Of a stretch of 64,000 bases of DNA, positions 1 through 10,133 are shown one piece after another. The stretch's first letter is position 1; each line of letters begins with the position of its first letter. Under the pieces are notes generated by a model. The model did no database searches. It saw nothing but the letters and a program-made list of their open reading frames with translations, and had not been told where the DNA came from. The position numbers and the translations under genes were made by a program. This DNA is from Ciona intestinalis (taxonomy: Eukaryota > Chordata > Ascidiacea > Phlebobranchia > Cionidae). The DNA is taken from assembly GCF_000224145.3 (NCBI RefSeq), contig NW_004190384.2:82349-146348 (forward strand). The letters are read 5' to 3'.

Positions 1-1
1 C

Positions 2-850
2 AAAGGACGTTTAAACAAGGAATGGGAAGAATTATGTAAATACCAAGCAGACAATGTAACAACTGAAGCTGCTGCGAAAAATATGATGAAAAACCGCTCA
101 ACGTCAGTTCTACCTTACGACAATAACCGAGTTAAACTTAAATCTTCAGGAAATGGAATTGAAAATGATTTCATTAATGCAAGTTATATAGTTGACAATG
201 ATCCACGTTGGCCTGTGTATATCGCTACACAAGGTCCTTTATCTTCAACTGTTCATCAATTCTGGCAGATGGTTTGGGAACAAGGTTGTGCTGTTATTGT
301 AATGCTTACACCAGTATCAGAAGATGGTATTTCACAATGTGCGCGATATTGGCCTGATGAGGGTTCATGCAATTATGCTAACTTTGAAATACATCTTGTT
401 TCTGAGCATATTTGGTGTGAAGATTATCTTGTTAGAAGTTTGTATCTTAAAAATATTTGCACTGGAGAAACAAGGACAGTAACTCAATTTCACTTTCTCT
501 CATGGCCGGTAAACGAAATCCCATTTTCATTGGCTGTATTAGATTTACGCACACGGGTATATAAGTGCTGTAAAGGCAGTAATTCCCCGATCATTGTTCA
601 CTGCAATGATGGATCAAGTCGTAGTGGAACTTACATTCTTATTGATGTTGTTATAACTCGTATGGTGAAAGGAGCCAAGGAGATTGACGTTGCTGCCACG
701 CTTGAATACTTGCGTGATCAACGTATGGGAATGGTGGCTTCTAAACAACAAATGGAATTTGCTCTTACAACTGTTGCTATTTCCGCAAATCAAATGTTAA
801 ATAAACAAAATATGGTTTATAGAAATATTTTTAGTCGGCCTAATCCATGA
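2..850 (+). CDS. PTPRN: PTPRN/IA-2-like receptor pseudophosphatase, 3' part of the gene (catalytically degenerate PTP domain)
   Basis: The open frame runs from the window edge to a TGA at 848-850, so the 5' part is missing. It encodes nearly a whole protein-tyrosine-phosphatase domain that closely follows vertebrate IA-2 (PTPRN/PTPRN2), a dense-core-vesicle transmembrane protein. Diagnostic stretches are [42 protein letters not shown] and [17 protein letters not shown]. The P-loop reads [10 protein letters not shown], with Asp where active phosphatases have Ala/Ser. The WPD loop reads WPVNE and lacks the general-acid Asp. Both are known hallmarks of the inactive IA-2 family, so I infer a pseudoenzyme that binds cargo or partners rather than dephosphorylating. 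No intron is visible in this part. A poly(A) signal AATAAA lies at 1003-1008. Vertebrate PTPRN and PTPRN2 cannot be separated from this portion. Confidence 0.93.
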   Translation, partial: KGRLNKEWEELCKYQADNVTTEAAAKNMMKNRSTSVLPYDNNRVKLKSSGNGIENDFINASYIVDNDPRWPVYIATQGPLSSTVHQFWQMVWEQGCAVIVMLTPVSEDGISQCARYWPDEGSCNYANFEIHLVSEHIWCEDYLVRSLYLKNICTGETRTVTQFHFLSWPVNEIPFSLAVLDLRTRVYKCCKGSNSPIIVHCNDGSSRSGTYILIDVVITRMVKGAKEIDVAATLEYLRDQRMGMVASKQQMEFALTTVAISANQMLNKQNMVYRNIFSRPNP

Positions 851-1696
851 AATGTATGGGGTAAAACAAATGCTAAACCTAACTAAAAATGTTGACCTCA
901 CAAAAAACAAACTAACTATTTACTAATATATTCATTTATCATGTATTATGGTTTCTTATTCTTCTATGCAAATAGTAGCCTATTAACCATCCTTTTTATT
1001 TTAATAAATCATTTGTGGGATAACAATCAGTTAAATGTTTCTGATAAACATGAGACAAAAGCCTAAATTGTTTTTTTAATATATAGACTCTCAAATTTTA
1101 TAGTAGGGTGGGGGAAGATAGGACACCTGTTCTTTCTATTTTCTCGTTTAAATTGGTTGCAAGCAAAGAACATTCAAAGAATTATAAAACCGTAGTGTCA
1201 CAACTTTTATAGGTTGTTGTTAATTGTTTAAAACACAATCAGGATATTTGGATATTTTGTGCTAAAGATGTCCCATCTTCTCCCACATTACTGTCTCTCT
1301 CTCTATTTTTTTGTTTGATATTACATTAAGTTACTTTAGTTTTTAAATTTGACCTTTTAAAATCATGTACAACCTATTGTGAGATTTCCAACAATTAAGT
1401 TCCATACATGAAGCTTATATCTATTATTAAATATGTGACACATGTGTTATCTATTTCATTGTGTTAATGTATTTTGCTGGGTCACTGTACTAACATTAAA
1501 TATTTTTGAGTTTTATTCTAATATTATGTTGCATAATCCAAGTTGGTTTCTTTATTCTTTAGAATATTTAAATTGAGCAACCGTTTTGAGTTAATATTTA
1601 CCTTTTTTTACATCTTCTGAACCTAGAAATACCTTGCACTGCCTACAACTTATTGAACAAAGTTTGTTACGAGGTTAACCGCTTGGTTTGATTCTA
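851..1696. other. Intergenic/3' UTR between PTPRN and epsilon-tubulin
   Basis: AT-rich sequence holding the probable PTPRN 3' UTR, with AATAAA at 1003-1008, one full TA-flanked MITE at 1101-1294, and the tubulin 5' region. No other coding signal is visible. Confidence 0.7.
1101..1294. mobile_element. TA-MITE copy 1 (GGGTGGGGGAAGATGGGAC family)
   Basis: Ends read as inverted repeats: TAGTAGGGTGGGGGAAGAT at the left and a pyrimidine-rich CCCATCTTCTCCCACATTACTG at the right (shown here as the rough complement). The core carries the family signature AATTATAAAACCGTA and GTTGTTAATTGTTTAAAACA. Length is about 194 bp with TA at the ends. There is no coding capacity. Confidence 0.85.
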
Positions 1697-3124
1697 ATGA
1701 CGCAATCCATTGTAATCCAAGTTGGTCAATGTGGGAACCAGATTGGATGCAGGTTTTGGGATCTTTGTCTCAGAGAGCACGCGTGCTACAGTAGGAACGG
1801 GATATATGACGATGCAATCGGTAGCTTCTTTCGAAACACAGACTCGCGAAGTGTAGACGCGTTTGACGTCCCACGTGGTGTGAATAAAATACAAAACCTT
1901 AAAGCACGAGCGATCCTGGTTGACATGGAGGAGGGGGTGGTGAACGAGTTGGTGCAAGGTTATATCGGGGATATATTTGACCATAAACAGTTGATCACTG
2001 ATGTGTCAGGGTCCGGAAATAACTGGGCTGTTGGTAATAAGGTTTATGGTTCAAGGTATCGTGAAGACATAACTGAGCAAGTGAGGAAAGCTGTGGAGGC
2101 TTGCGACTGCCTGCAATGTTTCTTCATCCTTCATTCTATGGGTGGAGGGACGGGGTCGGGGCTAGGCACCGCAATCTTGTCAATCCTTGAAGATAGTTTC
2201 CCGGAGGTACATCGCTTTGTGACAGCTGTTTACCCATCCAAGGATGATGATGTCATAACATCTCCGTATAACTCCGTTCTTGCCATGAAAGAACTCACAG
2301 ACAAAGCAGATTGTGTCATGCCGATTAACAACGAGTCACTTATGAATATTTGCAATAAGATTCAACACACGTTACCTCGTAAAGAGAAAATACAAAGTGT
2401 TAGCAAGATAACATCAGGCGTTGGATCTCTGGGTGGAACGAAGAACAATGAAAAACCATTTGATCACATGAATAACATCGTTGCTAATATGTTGTTAAAT
2501 ATGACGAGTCATTGTCGTTTTGACGGCGCTTTAAACGTGGATTTGAATGAAATCGCGATGAACCTCGTGCCATTCCCCCGCCTGCATTACCTTGTGCCAA
2601 GTGTGGCACCACTTTCCATCAGCAAGGACATTGGTCTGCAACCCAGGAGGTTGGACCAAGCATTTGATGATTTGTTCACCCCCGATCATCAGTTGGTAAG
2701 TGCTGATCCACGGAATAGTTTATACCTCGCGTGTGCCCTCATGGCTCGTGGTAAAGATGTCAGCATGTCCGACTTACGTCGCAATATTTCCAGAATTGCA
2801 CCAAATTTAAACTTTGTCAATTGGAATAAGGAAGGTTGGAAAACAGGTTTGTGTGATTTGCCTCCAGTTGGTTTGCCGTATTCACTTCTGTCACTTGCAA
2901 ACAACACGTGCGTGGGACAAGCTTTTTCTAACTTGCGATTACGATTTAAAAAACTTTACTCTCGAAAAGCTCATTTACACCATTATGAAGTTGTGGATGA
3001 TTTCGAACGATCCTGTTTTGAAGAAAGTTTGAACTCGGTCACTGATTTAGTGAAAGAATACGAAGAAATAGAAAGGAAAGGATTGACCCAAGTTACTGAA
3101 ATACAACGAATGAAAGTTTTATAA
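1697..3124 (+). CDS. TUBE1: Epsilon-tubulin, intronless
   Basis: The 475-residue product begins MTQSIVIQVGQCGNQIGC, as in human TUBE1. An upstream in-frame TTG is not the start; I chose the ATG at 1697. The tubulin GTP-binding loop is present as HSMGGGTGSGLGT, along with the epsilon-specific insert around residues 35-80 and family stretches such as ISGSGNNWAVG-like VSGSGNNWAVG, VTAVYPSKDDDVITSPYNS, MNNIVANMLLNMTS, NLVPFPRLHYLVPS and LANNTCVG. Epsilon-tubulin acts at centrioles and basal bodies, where it supports triplet microtubule assembly. The whole frame is one exon with no frameshift. A short gap of 187 bp separates its stop from the next gene on the same strand. Identity is secure; only the 5' UTR is uncertain. 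Confidence 0.97.
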   Translation: MTQSIVIQVGQCGNQIGCRFWDLCLREHACYSRNGIYDDAIGSFFRNTDSRSVDAFDVPRGVNKIQNLKARAILVDMEEGVVNELVQGYIGDIFDHKQLITDVSGSGNNWAVGNKVYGSRYREDITEQVRKAVEACDCLQCFFILHSMGGGTGSGLGTAILSILEDSFPEVHRFVTAVYPSKDDDVITSPYNSVLAMKELTDKADCVMPINNESLMNICNKIQHTLPRKEKIQSVSKITSGVGSLGGTKNNEKPFDHMNNIVANMLLNMTSHCRFDGALNVDLNEIAMNLVPFPRLHYLVPSVAPLSISKDIGLQPRRLDQAFDDLFTPDHQLVSADPRNSLYLACALMARGKDVSMSDLRRNISRIAPNLNFVNWNKEGWKTGLCDLPPVGLPYSLLSLANNTCVGQAFSNLRLRFKKLYSRKAHLHHYEVVDDFERSCFEESLNSVTDLVKEYEEIERKGLTQVTEIQRMKVL

Positions 3125-3311
3125 TTTTTATTTTATTTTCACTGCTGTAGCTCTCATTCAAGTCGCATTTGTTTTTAACTGTATTGTAACGAATCAAAAA
3201 CGGCTAAAATTTTGTGCCTTAGTAACAATTTGATCTATTTTTGCTAGATTCCCTTATAGCATTGCATGGGATTTGTAAGTAATTGAAATAGGCGTAATAT
3301 AAGTTGTTTCA

Positions 3312-6300
3312 ATGAGTAGTGTACGATACAAACGCACCAGAGATGAACTGGAAGATGAGATTCCACTTTCAATGAATGGGGAAAATGAAGATGTTATTGA
3401 AATGAACACAATGGTGGGTCATGTGGATGCAATTTCTTTATTTTATATCACTTTATCGAGTGTAACCTGTTTGTCCTCATGTAAGGGAGCGACTACACGT
3501 TGTTACGACACAAAGTTTTATACACTTATGCATTCTGTGACGACTGGGTTGCAATGTCTAAGATGGTAGCAGCAGCTCTAACAGCTGTGCCACATCTGTG
3601 TTATAATATTGTTCTTCTCATGTTCTCAACTTTTTATGTTGAGAACCATTTACTAAGTTGAAATTATTATTATATATAGCTTTGGTAACCCATTTTTCTA
3701 CATCCACACAAATTTATGTAAGCATGCAATAATATATTTTAACCTTTATGGTAAAATTTAAAATATTTAGTTACGCACATGTGGGCCACCAAAACAAATA
3801 GCAAACCTCTTTTTTGATGCTATACAAATATAAAGTTGCGCTTGTATAGTGTGTTTGTGTAGGTGTGAAGGTTTATTTATTTTGTTGTTAAACTTAAGTC
3901 ATTTTAACACCGTAAGTTTGAAAAATATATAACTATCCAACTCAAAATACAGTAAACTCAGTTAACTTAAAACAAGATTGTAAAACATACTTTTACTTGT
4001 AAAATAAGTCTATATTTCACTGAAAACTTTTACACTATCATCACCATGGCAATGGACTAACATTGGAACAAATCCCACATCCCAATTCGAGATTCCATTG
4101 CTTGCCCGGCAGTAGTACCTCACCTTTACAGAATACTATAATTAAAATAACCGAATAAAAATACATGGTCACCTAAATCACATCAATTATTTAGAACACG
4201 AATGAAGTTTTGGAGCCAGAGTTTATAGAAGAGACAATCCCGCCAAGTGAAACAGTGAGGCCGAAACGCCAATATAAGAATTGCTTCCTAATGTGGGCCA
4301 TTGTTTCAACTGCGCTTTTCATTATAATGATATGCATTGCCATCGCTGTTCATTCATTTCCTAGAAGTAAGTGACCATGTTTTTATTATTCTTTTATTGA
4401 TTTGTACTTGATAAATAAATTAATGTAACTTGCTTTACTCGCTTTAGCGTGGCTGGCCACTGATAGTTGTTATAACACAGATGTTCTGTTTCATTCACCT
4501 CGTGCCTGCCTATGAGTTATCACGTATGTAACTTTGTAGGTGATTAATTTCGGTATGGTTCATTATTCATGCAACCCAGGGACAATGGGGTTAAAGTAAT
4601 TGGTGATAATATCTTGTCCAAGGACACATACACTCACAACAGCTTCATAAAACGAAATTAGTTAAACCGCATTTCAACTATTCCAGATATCAAATGGTGT
4701 TGCATCAATGCTGAAGAAATGTCCAAGTGTCATCACATGTCATTGTATTTCTCAACGGAAGGATTTGACCCAATGTTTGAATGTGTGGCTGCAACTTCTA
4801 TAAATGAATGCGTCGACCTGATAGACACTGATAATGCCGACGCTTTCACAATCCCCAACTCTCACCTGTTCAAATATCGAAAACAACTTCGACCTATAAT
4901 GGGGGAAGAATATACAGCAGGTCTGGGGTTTTACAGCACTTATAAAAACACTTATTGTTGCAGAAAAAGTGATTATTCTAATCTAGAATGTATGCTCTTA
5001 TTTACGTACACTTAATCTAGAATGTATTACTGTATTTCACTGATTTACGATACTACTAGTAAAAATATTAAAATCGGGGATTGTATAGAAAAAACCATAT
5101 TATCAAAGAATGAAGTATCTATTGCCAAAATGTAACTTATTTATCCTCGCATGGCATGGCAACAACAATCATTGCAACGTGACACGGGTGTTCTGCTTCA
5201 TGCGCCTCGTGCCCGCTTACTAATCACCATGTATGTAACTTTTTGGGAGAATGATTTTCTATGTGGCCGACAATTGGACACCCCATAAGTGACCACTGTG
5301 TTGGAACGTATCTTGCCCAAGGAGACATAAACCAACAATGGTAGTGGGGACGAGCCTTGAATCTGATATTCTTAGGTTACGAACTTACGATGTAGGTGTT
5401 CAAACCACTGTGCTACCAACACCTATGTTTATGATGTTGTTATTTTCCAAATACTTTCATACAACAGGCGAATATGGGACCTACCTCGTAGCTGTCACCA
5501 GAAAGTCGGATCTTTTATCATTATCAAGGTTGTCAACTTCATCCGCTTGTATTGGTGATTTGAACCTGGTGGCTGGAGCTCTTGCAAATCATTGTGAGTG
5601 TTGATCGGGATTTTACATCGTATTACATTTGAGAAGCTACTATTTTTTTGTTGATTTATTTAAGTGTGAATCATTTACAAAGTAGGCAGTGTTAAAAATT
5701 TAAATTATTTGTATATTGTTCCGGGGAAATTAATGTTTAAAATGTGACAAATATTTGTGGTTTTTCAACTTTTGTACAGAATATTCACAGCAACAACTAA
5801 GTTGTCACTGCATAACATAATGTAAAGCCAACTAACAACAATATATATTGTTCAAAAAGTCACAATTATTATAATTTTGTATAAGTTAGCTAGTAAGAAG
5901 ATATACACTCAAGTGACTTTACTGTCTGTGTGGTTATAATCAGTAACTTGATATTTCATTAACTTTTCTATCATATTTGATAAGAAACAGTGTTTTCCAA
6001 TATAGACTTATCACTTATGTTTAAATTTCTTGTCTAATAATGTTTTGTTTTCAGCTTTGATAAATGTTTCACCCGGAAATTGTAACGTTGAATCTGCCAT
6101 TAATAGTTTGTTTGTTGGTGATTATAACTTCACTGATAATTGTGTGAATAACAGATGTGGATCAGATGATGCAATCAAGTAAGTTGAAGTTGAAACTAAA
6201 TATCAAACTTAATGTTACATATTGGTTATTTCACTAAATCATTCCAATGCAGAAGTGCAATAATGGTGTAAACATATTTTATTTATTTGGTTTTACTTCT

Positions 6301-8634
6301 CTGTGTTTATATTCTTTAAATATAATATAGATATGTGTTTTGGAGATTCATTTAAAAACTCAAAAGATAAAATTTAAATAGCTTGTTACTAAGTAACTTA
6401 TATAGCAGTCAAACAATACATCATTGTGTCGTAAAACTACGCTGTAGATCAATTGTTCTTTAGTTTCCCATCATAAACAGCAGGATATATATTGTTCATC
6501 TCCATCCATGCCTAACATCGCCATCATAAATTAAACATTCAACTAAAACCAAATCCCACCCACAGTTGTATGGTGGATTCCAATGTTAAAACAGTTGCTT
6601 TCACCGACCATGTTACAATGTTGAATCAACTTAAATTATCTCATGGCATCAATCCAAATGTAAGTTAATATTATAATATTTATTATTGACATAAATAATC
6701 AACAGGAATTATAATTTAGGTTTTTTTTTTAATTTTACAATTTTTTTTCTAAAATAAATTTGTGCAGTACATGTGTGTTAATAACTGTAAGTCATCCCTA
6801 TTTTTGCCAGTTTAAAATGCTACTATGCTACTATATAAAAATCAATCACTTACGAAGTTACACACATGATGACTTGTAAGCGGCACGGGGTGCATGAAAC
6901 TACTCATGTGTTAAACGACTTTTGTTTTCTGTCCATGCGAGGATAAATTATTTACATTGATTCTAACACAGGATTACGAATTACTTTGTCCTGATGGTGG
7001 AAGTAAAAACGTGAGTGAATTTAATTCATGTAATCTTGGTTGGTCGCCCTCCAATGCTGTGGTGGTGTCCAGTAAGTTACGATCGGGATCTGATGTAGAT
7101 GTTCCTATTGATGTGGTTGAAGTGTTATATATGGCTCAGGTAATTTGTAATGTGGAACTAAAGTATTGGCACCAAACCTGGAATTTTCTGCATTGCAATA
7201 AACAGTAATGTGGAGGAAGATACCTTTTCATTTTTTCGCCCCATTTGGTAGTAAAGGAACATTCGAAAAATTATAAACCGTATCCTCACGACTCCCATAG
7301 ACCGTTGGTAATTGTTTAAAACCTGATCGGGATATTAATATATTATGCGTTAAGGGTGTCCCGTCTTCCCCCACTCTACTATATATTGCAAACAATAAGT
7401 TAGATTTGTTTTATAGGAGTGCGTGTCTAACTATCTCTGAATGTTTACTCGCTATAAACTCAAATATTAACAATTTAAAGATAAATTACCAGTAATCACC
7501 AGACATGAAATATTTATTCTTTGAAATTGCAATCTTGTTTAAAGTATTAAACACATGAGTGTTTTGTTTAACACTGAGGTTGTTACAGTTTTAGTTTATA
7601 TGAATGTGGGGTAAAAACATACTTTTTGTTATTTTAAATATTTTAATAAAATGTGTAACATTTAACTATTTACATTTAAAACAGTGTATATTTATAGAAA
7701 TTAAAAACACAATATCTATAAATTGTATTATTATGAAACATATAAACAAGTGATCAAAGCTGTTTTGTATTCATTGCTTCAACCAGATTTTCCTATTGAT
7801 TAAATGTTTAAATAATGTATGAGTGTTTATTTTCGCAAATGGCGTAACCACTGAAATAATACAAAGCACTTCGTTCAGCGCCCAGTACTAAATATAAATT
7901 TCTCATTAATTTCGATTTATACAAAAACAAACATTCTAATACTTAATCTAATAACTTTAAGCCCAATTCACTTGTACATTGCAGTTATATTTTGGTGTTC
8001 ACAGCAACACGTTTAACATGTTCAATAGTTCAACATGGAATAAATCAAATCTTCTCTTTCAATCATCAATAAAACTTGTCCCACTATCACGAACATGCAC
8101 AGCTGAGGTAAGGACTATTAGTTAATTTAACTTCGGACATAACTGAAAAAAATGGTTTTAGTTTTTAAACGGAAACTTGGATATGAAGACTGTATCGTAC
8201 AAATGTTTTTTGTATTAACAGACCAGAATATCTGTGTTTGATTCACCTAAACATTAATTCATTCAACTTCCCCATTCATGCTTGTGATATATTTAATGAA
8301 ATATTTAATTAGTAGAAGAGCCTACAATGCACCCCAATTATTTCACTTAATTACTTTTTTTTATAAACCAATAATATATAGAGGTGTTTGAAACCGTGTG
8401 TTTATTGTTTAAGACTAGAATTTTGCATTCAAAGCTGTATGTGTTAAAGAATAATATTTTTCACAGCTTTAGAGCTTTTATTAGCACATACAAATATTCG
8501 CATATTAAACCGTATGCTTACATAATTTATCACCACAGTCGTACTTGGGAGAAAGCTTACTTTCCATGGAATACGCACGAACTTGTAAAGTTGTCACACC
8601 AACCAAACACCACTCATGTTTTAAACAGTTTTGA
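3312..8634 (+). CDS. Membrane-anchored single-lobe transferrin-like protein with degenerate metal site, 9 exons
   Basis: Inferred exons are 3312-3413, 4195-4366, 4687-4920, 5468-5593, 6055-6178, 6566-6659, 6972-7139, 7985-8107 and 8539-8634. All have GT-AG ends and matching phases, giving 412 residues. Residues 1-63 are acidic, then basic (RPKRQYK). A hydrophobic segment at about 64-86 suggests a type II membrane anchor. The rest follows one transferrin lobe: WCC(I)N start, NADAFTI, TYLVAV, VKTVAFTDH, DYELLCPDGGSKNV and YLGES. The metal-ligand Asp (human LDAG) is IPNS here. The anion-binding Thr and Arg (CHTxxGRxAGW) are replaced (CIGDLNLVAGA). The segment with the second ligand Tyr is missing, while the His in AFTDH is kept. 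I infer a transferrin-fold protein that probably does not bind iron canonically. Ciona is known to have a monolobal transferrin; I cannot say whether this is it or a paralogue. Confidence 0.85.
3416..4194. other. Intron 1 of the transferrin-like gene
   Basis: AT-rich intron. An apparent open frame that continues past the exon-1 donor (GTGGGT at 3414) is intronic read-through. No other gene signal is visible. Confidence 0.6.
4426..4650 (+). mobile_element. SINE-like repeat, diverged copy in transferrin-like intron 2
   Basis: Contains the family signatures: a head resembling ACTTGCTTTACTCG, a middle TTATAACACAGATGTTCTG, CTCGTGCCTGCC, ATGTAACTTTGT and a tail CTTGTCCAAGGACACATAC. It matches the better copies at 5125 and 34000. 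Confidence 0.7.
5125..5400 (+). mobile_element. SINE-like repeat in transferrin-like intron 3
   Basis: Nearly full-length copy. It has a head near TTTATCCTCGCATGGC, the block CACGGGTGTTCTG, CTCGTGCCCGCTTAC, CCATGTATGTAACTTT, CTTGCCCAAGGAGACATA and a tRNA-like end in reverse (CAATGGTAGTGGGGACGAGC). Confidence 0.8.
6848..6960 (-). mobile_element. SINE-like repeat, head fragment, ending close to transferrin-like exon 7
   Basis: Reverse-oriented head of the SINE-like family (complement of ATCCTCGCATGG, CGTGCCGCTTACAAG). It stops about 12 bp before the acceptor of exon 7 at 6972, so it lies within or beside the polypyrimidine and branch region. Confidence 0.75.
7203..7383. mobile_element. TA-MITE copy 2
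   Basis: A degraded left end (CAGTAATGTGGAGGAAGATA), the family core TTATAAACCGTATCCTCACG and a good right end CCGTCTTCCCCCACTCTACT. It lies in intron 7 of the transferrin-like gene. Confidence 0.85.
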
Positions 8635-9599
8635 AGAATATAAAATCACACTAAGTAATGTTACCTTCAAAGTTTATTTGTAAAATGTTTTTTTTTAATT
8701 TGTTCAAATCAATTATAACCAGGGTTGGATTTCTTGCTTAATCCCATTATAATGTGTTTCAGAAGCTTAATATATATTTTAAGATTAACAGATCAATGTT
8801 CCGATAGTTGCGAGATGCTTCAAACACAGATTGCAATAAATTGGATTGTTATATTACCTGAACTAACTTGTAGTTCCAAAGCTTCAGTTTTGTAAATCTA
8901 TCCCTGGTTATAAATCTTCACATATTCTACTATCATAACCATATAGTTCAAACACATTTTATACTAATAGTGCTGGTTTTGCTGTATGTTTTATATATTT
9001 CCGATAACAAATATTACAGTGGTATTATCAAATGTATGTTTACCCATTTGCCATGTAGTATGTACACAAATCGTTTTAGCTGCAACTTATAAATGCTTAT
9101 ATACTGCCTTTGTATTACACTTTTATAATAGTAAGTGCTATATTGTATTTGTCCCTTTGTTAGAAGTATGGTACATTTATCTTTGTATATTCTGTAAAAA
9201 CGTTTGTCTTTCCATGATTTTTCATATATTTTTAAACTTGTGATGTTTCTTTTTGGACACTAATTGTGATAATAAAAGTAAAGATTTCTTATGTGGTCGA
9301 TTATTTCAACTGAACCTGGTGTATCAGTAACATTTGGATTCATGTGTTATGGTATAATTAGGAATCAAATGAATGAAAAACATTATTTCATTCTGTTTGT
9401 TTTTATATGATGACCAATTAGACGATTTAGACACAATTTTTACAATGTTTGTAGACGAGCAATCGGTGACCGCTGTGTTGGAACAACTACTGCCGGTCAC
9501 AATGGTAGCAGCGACTACCTTAATCAAAATGCACGAAATACGCATATGCCGTAGTTATTTTTCACCGTTTTTGTTTAAAAAAAACGTAAAAACACCTCG

Positions 9600-9640
9600 T
9601 GACGTCATTATTGCGTCACAGTGACATAACGATGACGTGA
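9600..9640. promoter_or_regulatory. Cluster of CRE/ATF-like motifs upstream of the poly-Arg peptide gene
   Basis: A perfect palindrome TGACGTCA at 9600-9607, then TGCGTCAC at 9612-9619 and GATGACGTGA at 9631-9640, all within 41 bp. This is about 0.5 kb upstream of the peptide ATG. A regulatory role is inferred from motif density only. Confidence 0.4.
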
Positions 9641-10004
9641 ATGCGGGATATCCTTTGCTTGATTGATAAATATTATTATATCGCAGCCCACAAGATACTT
9701 TGCTTAAGTTATTGTTTATTTTTATAACAGGTTGCTTAGGTTAATTAGGTCGACAGGATATGTGGAGGTTTTTTATTCCCGGAATAATCACAAACAATGA
9801 ACGGAATTCCCAATCATTGAAACAATATCCGACTGTTTCATAAAATAACAGATCCTTAATAATAAAACCGGTGGAAAAACACTGAATAATAAAATAACCC
9901 GACTCTTAGTATCGGAAACGAGGGCATGATGGTATGTTGGTATAACGGTCTCTCATATAAAGCAAAAACTAGAGGTGGGTAAACGATAAACATCCGCCGA
10001 CTCT

Positions 10005-10013
10005 TTTATAAAT
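10005..10013 (+). promoter_or_regulatory. TATA-like box of the poly-Arg peptide gene
   Basis: TTTATAAAT lies about 120 bp before the ATG at 10134 and is followed by a short purine-rich leader. A pyrimidine-rich tract ending in TTTCAG abuts the ATG and could be a cis or trans-splice acceptor. The promoter role is inferred. Confidence 0.4.
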
Positions 10014-10133
10014 CACTGGAAACTTCTCTTAGGCACAAACGACTAGTCTTGCTTTGGAATTTAAGTGTTGTGAGAGAAAGCGGCTTTTTGTTGATGAAAA
10101 TTAAAAGGTAATGTTTTAAATCTAATGTTTCAG

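Larger units (their letters stand above)
8635..10133. other. Intergenic between the transferrin-like gene and the poly-Arg peptide gene
   Basis: AT-rich. A diverged SINE-like tail lies near 9465-9526 (CACAATGGTAGCAGCGACTA), a CRE-like cluster at 9600-9640 and a TATA-like site at 10005-10013. Open frames here (for example around 8986-9243) look like chance reading of AT-rich DNA. Confidence 0.6.

Noticed and set aside
8986-9243. Hydrophobic 85-residue frame
   Set aside because: Cys/Tyr/Phe/Ile composition typical of chance reading of T-rich noncoding sequence; no family resemblance.
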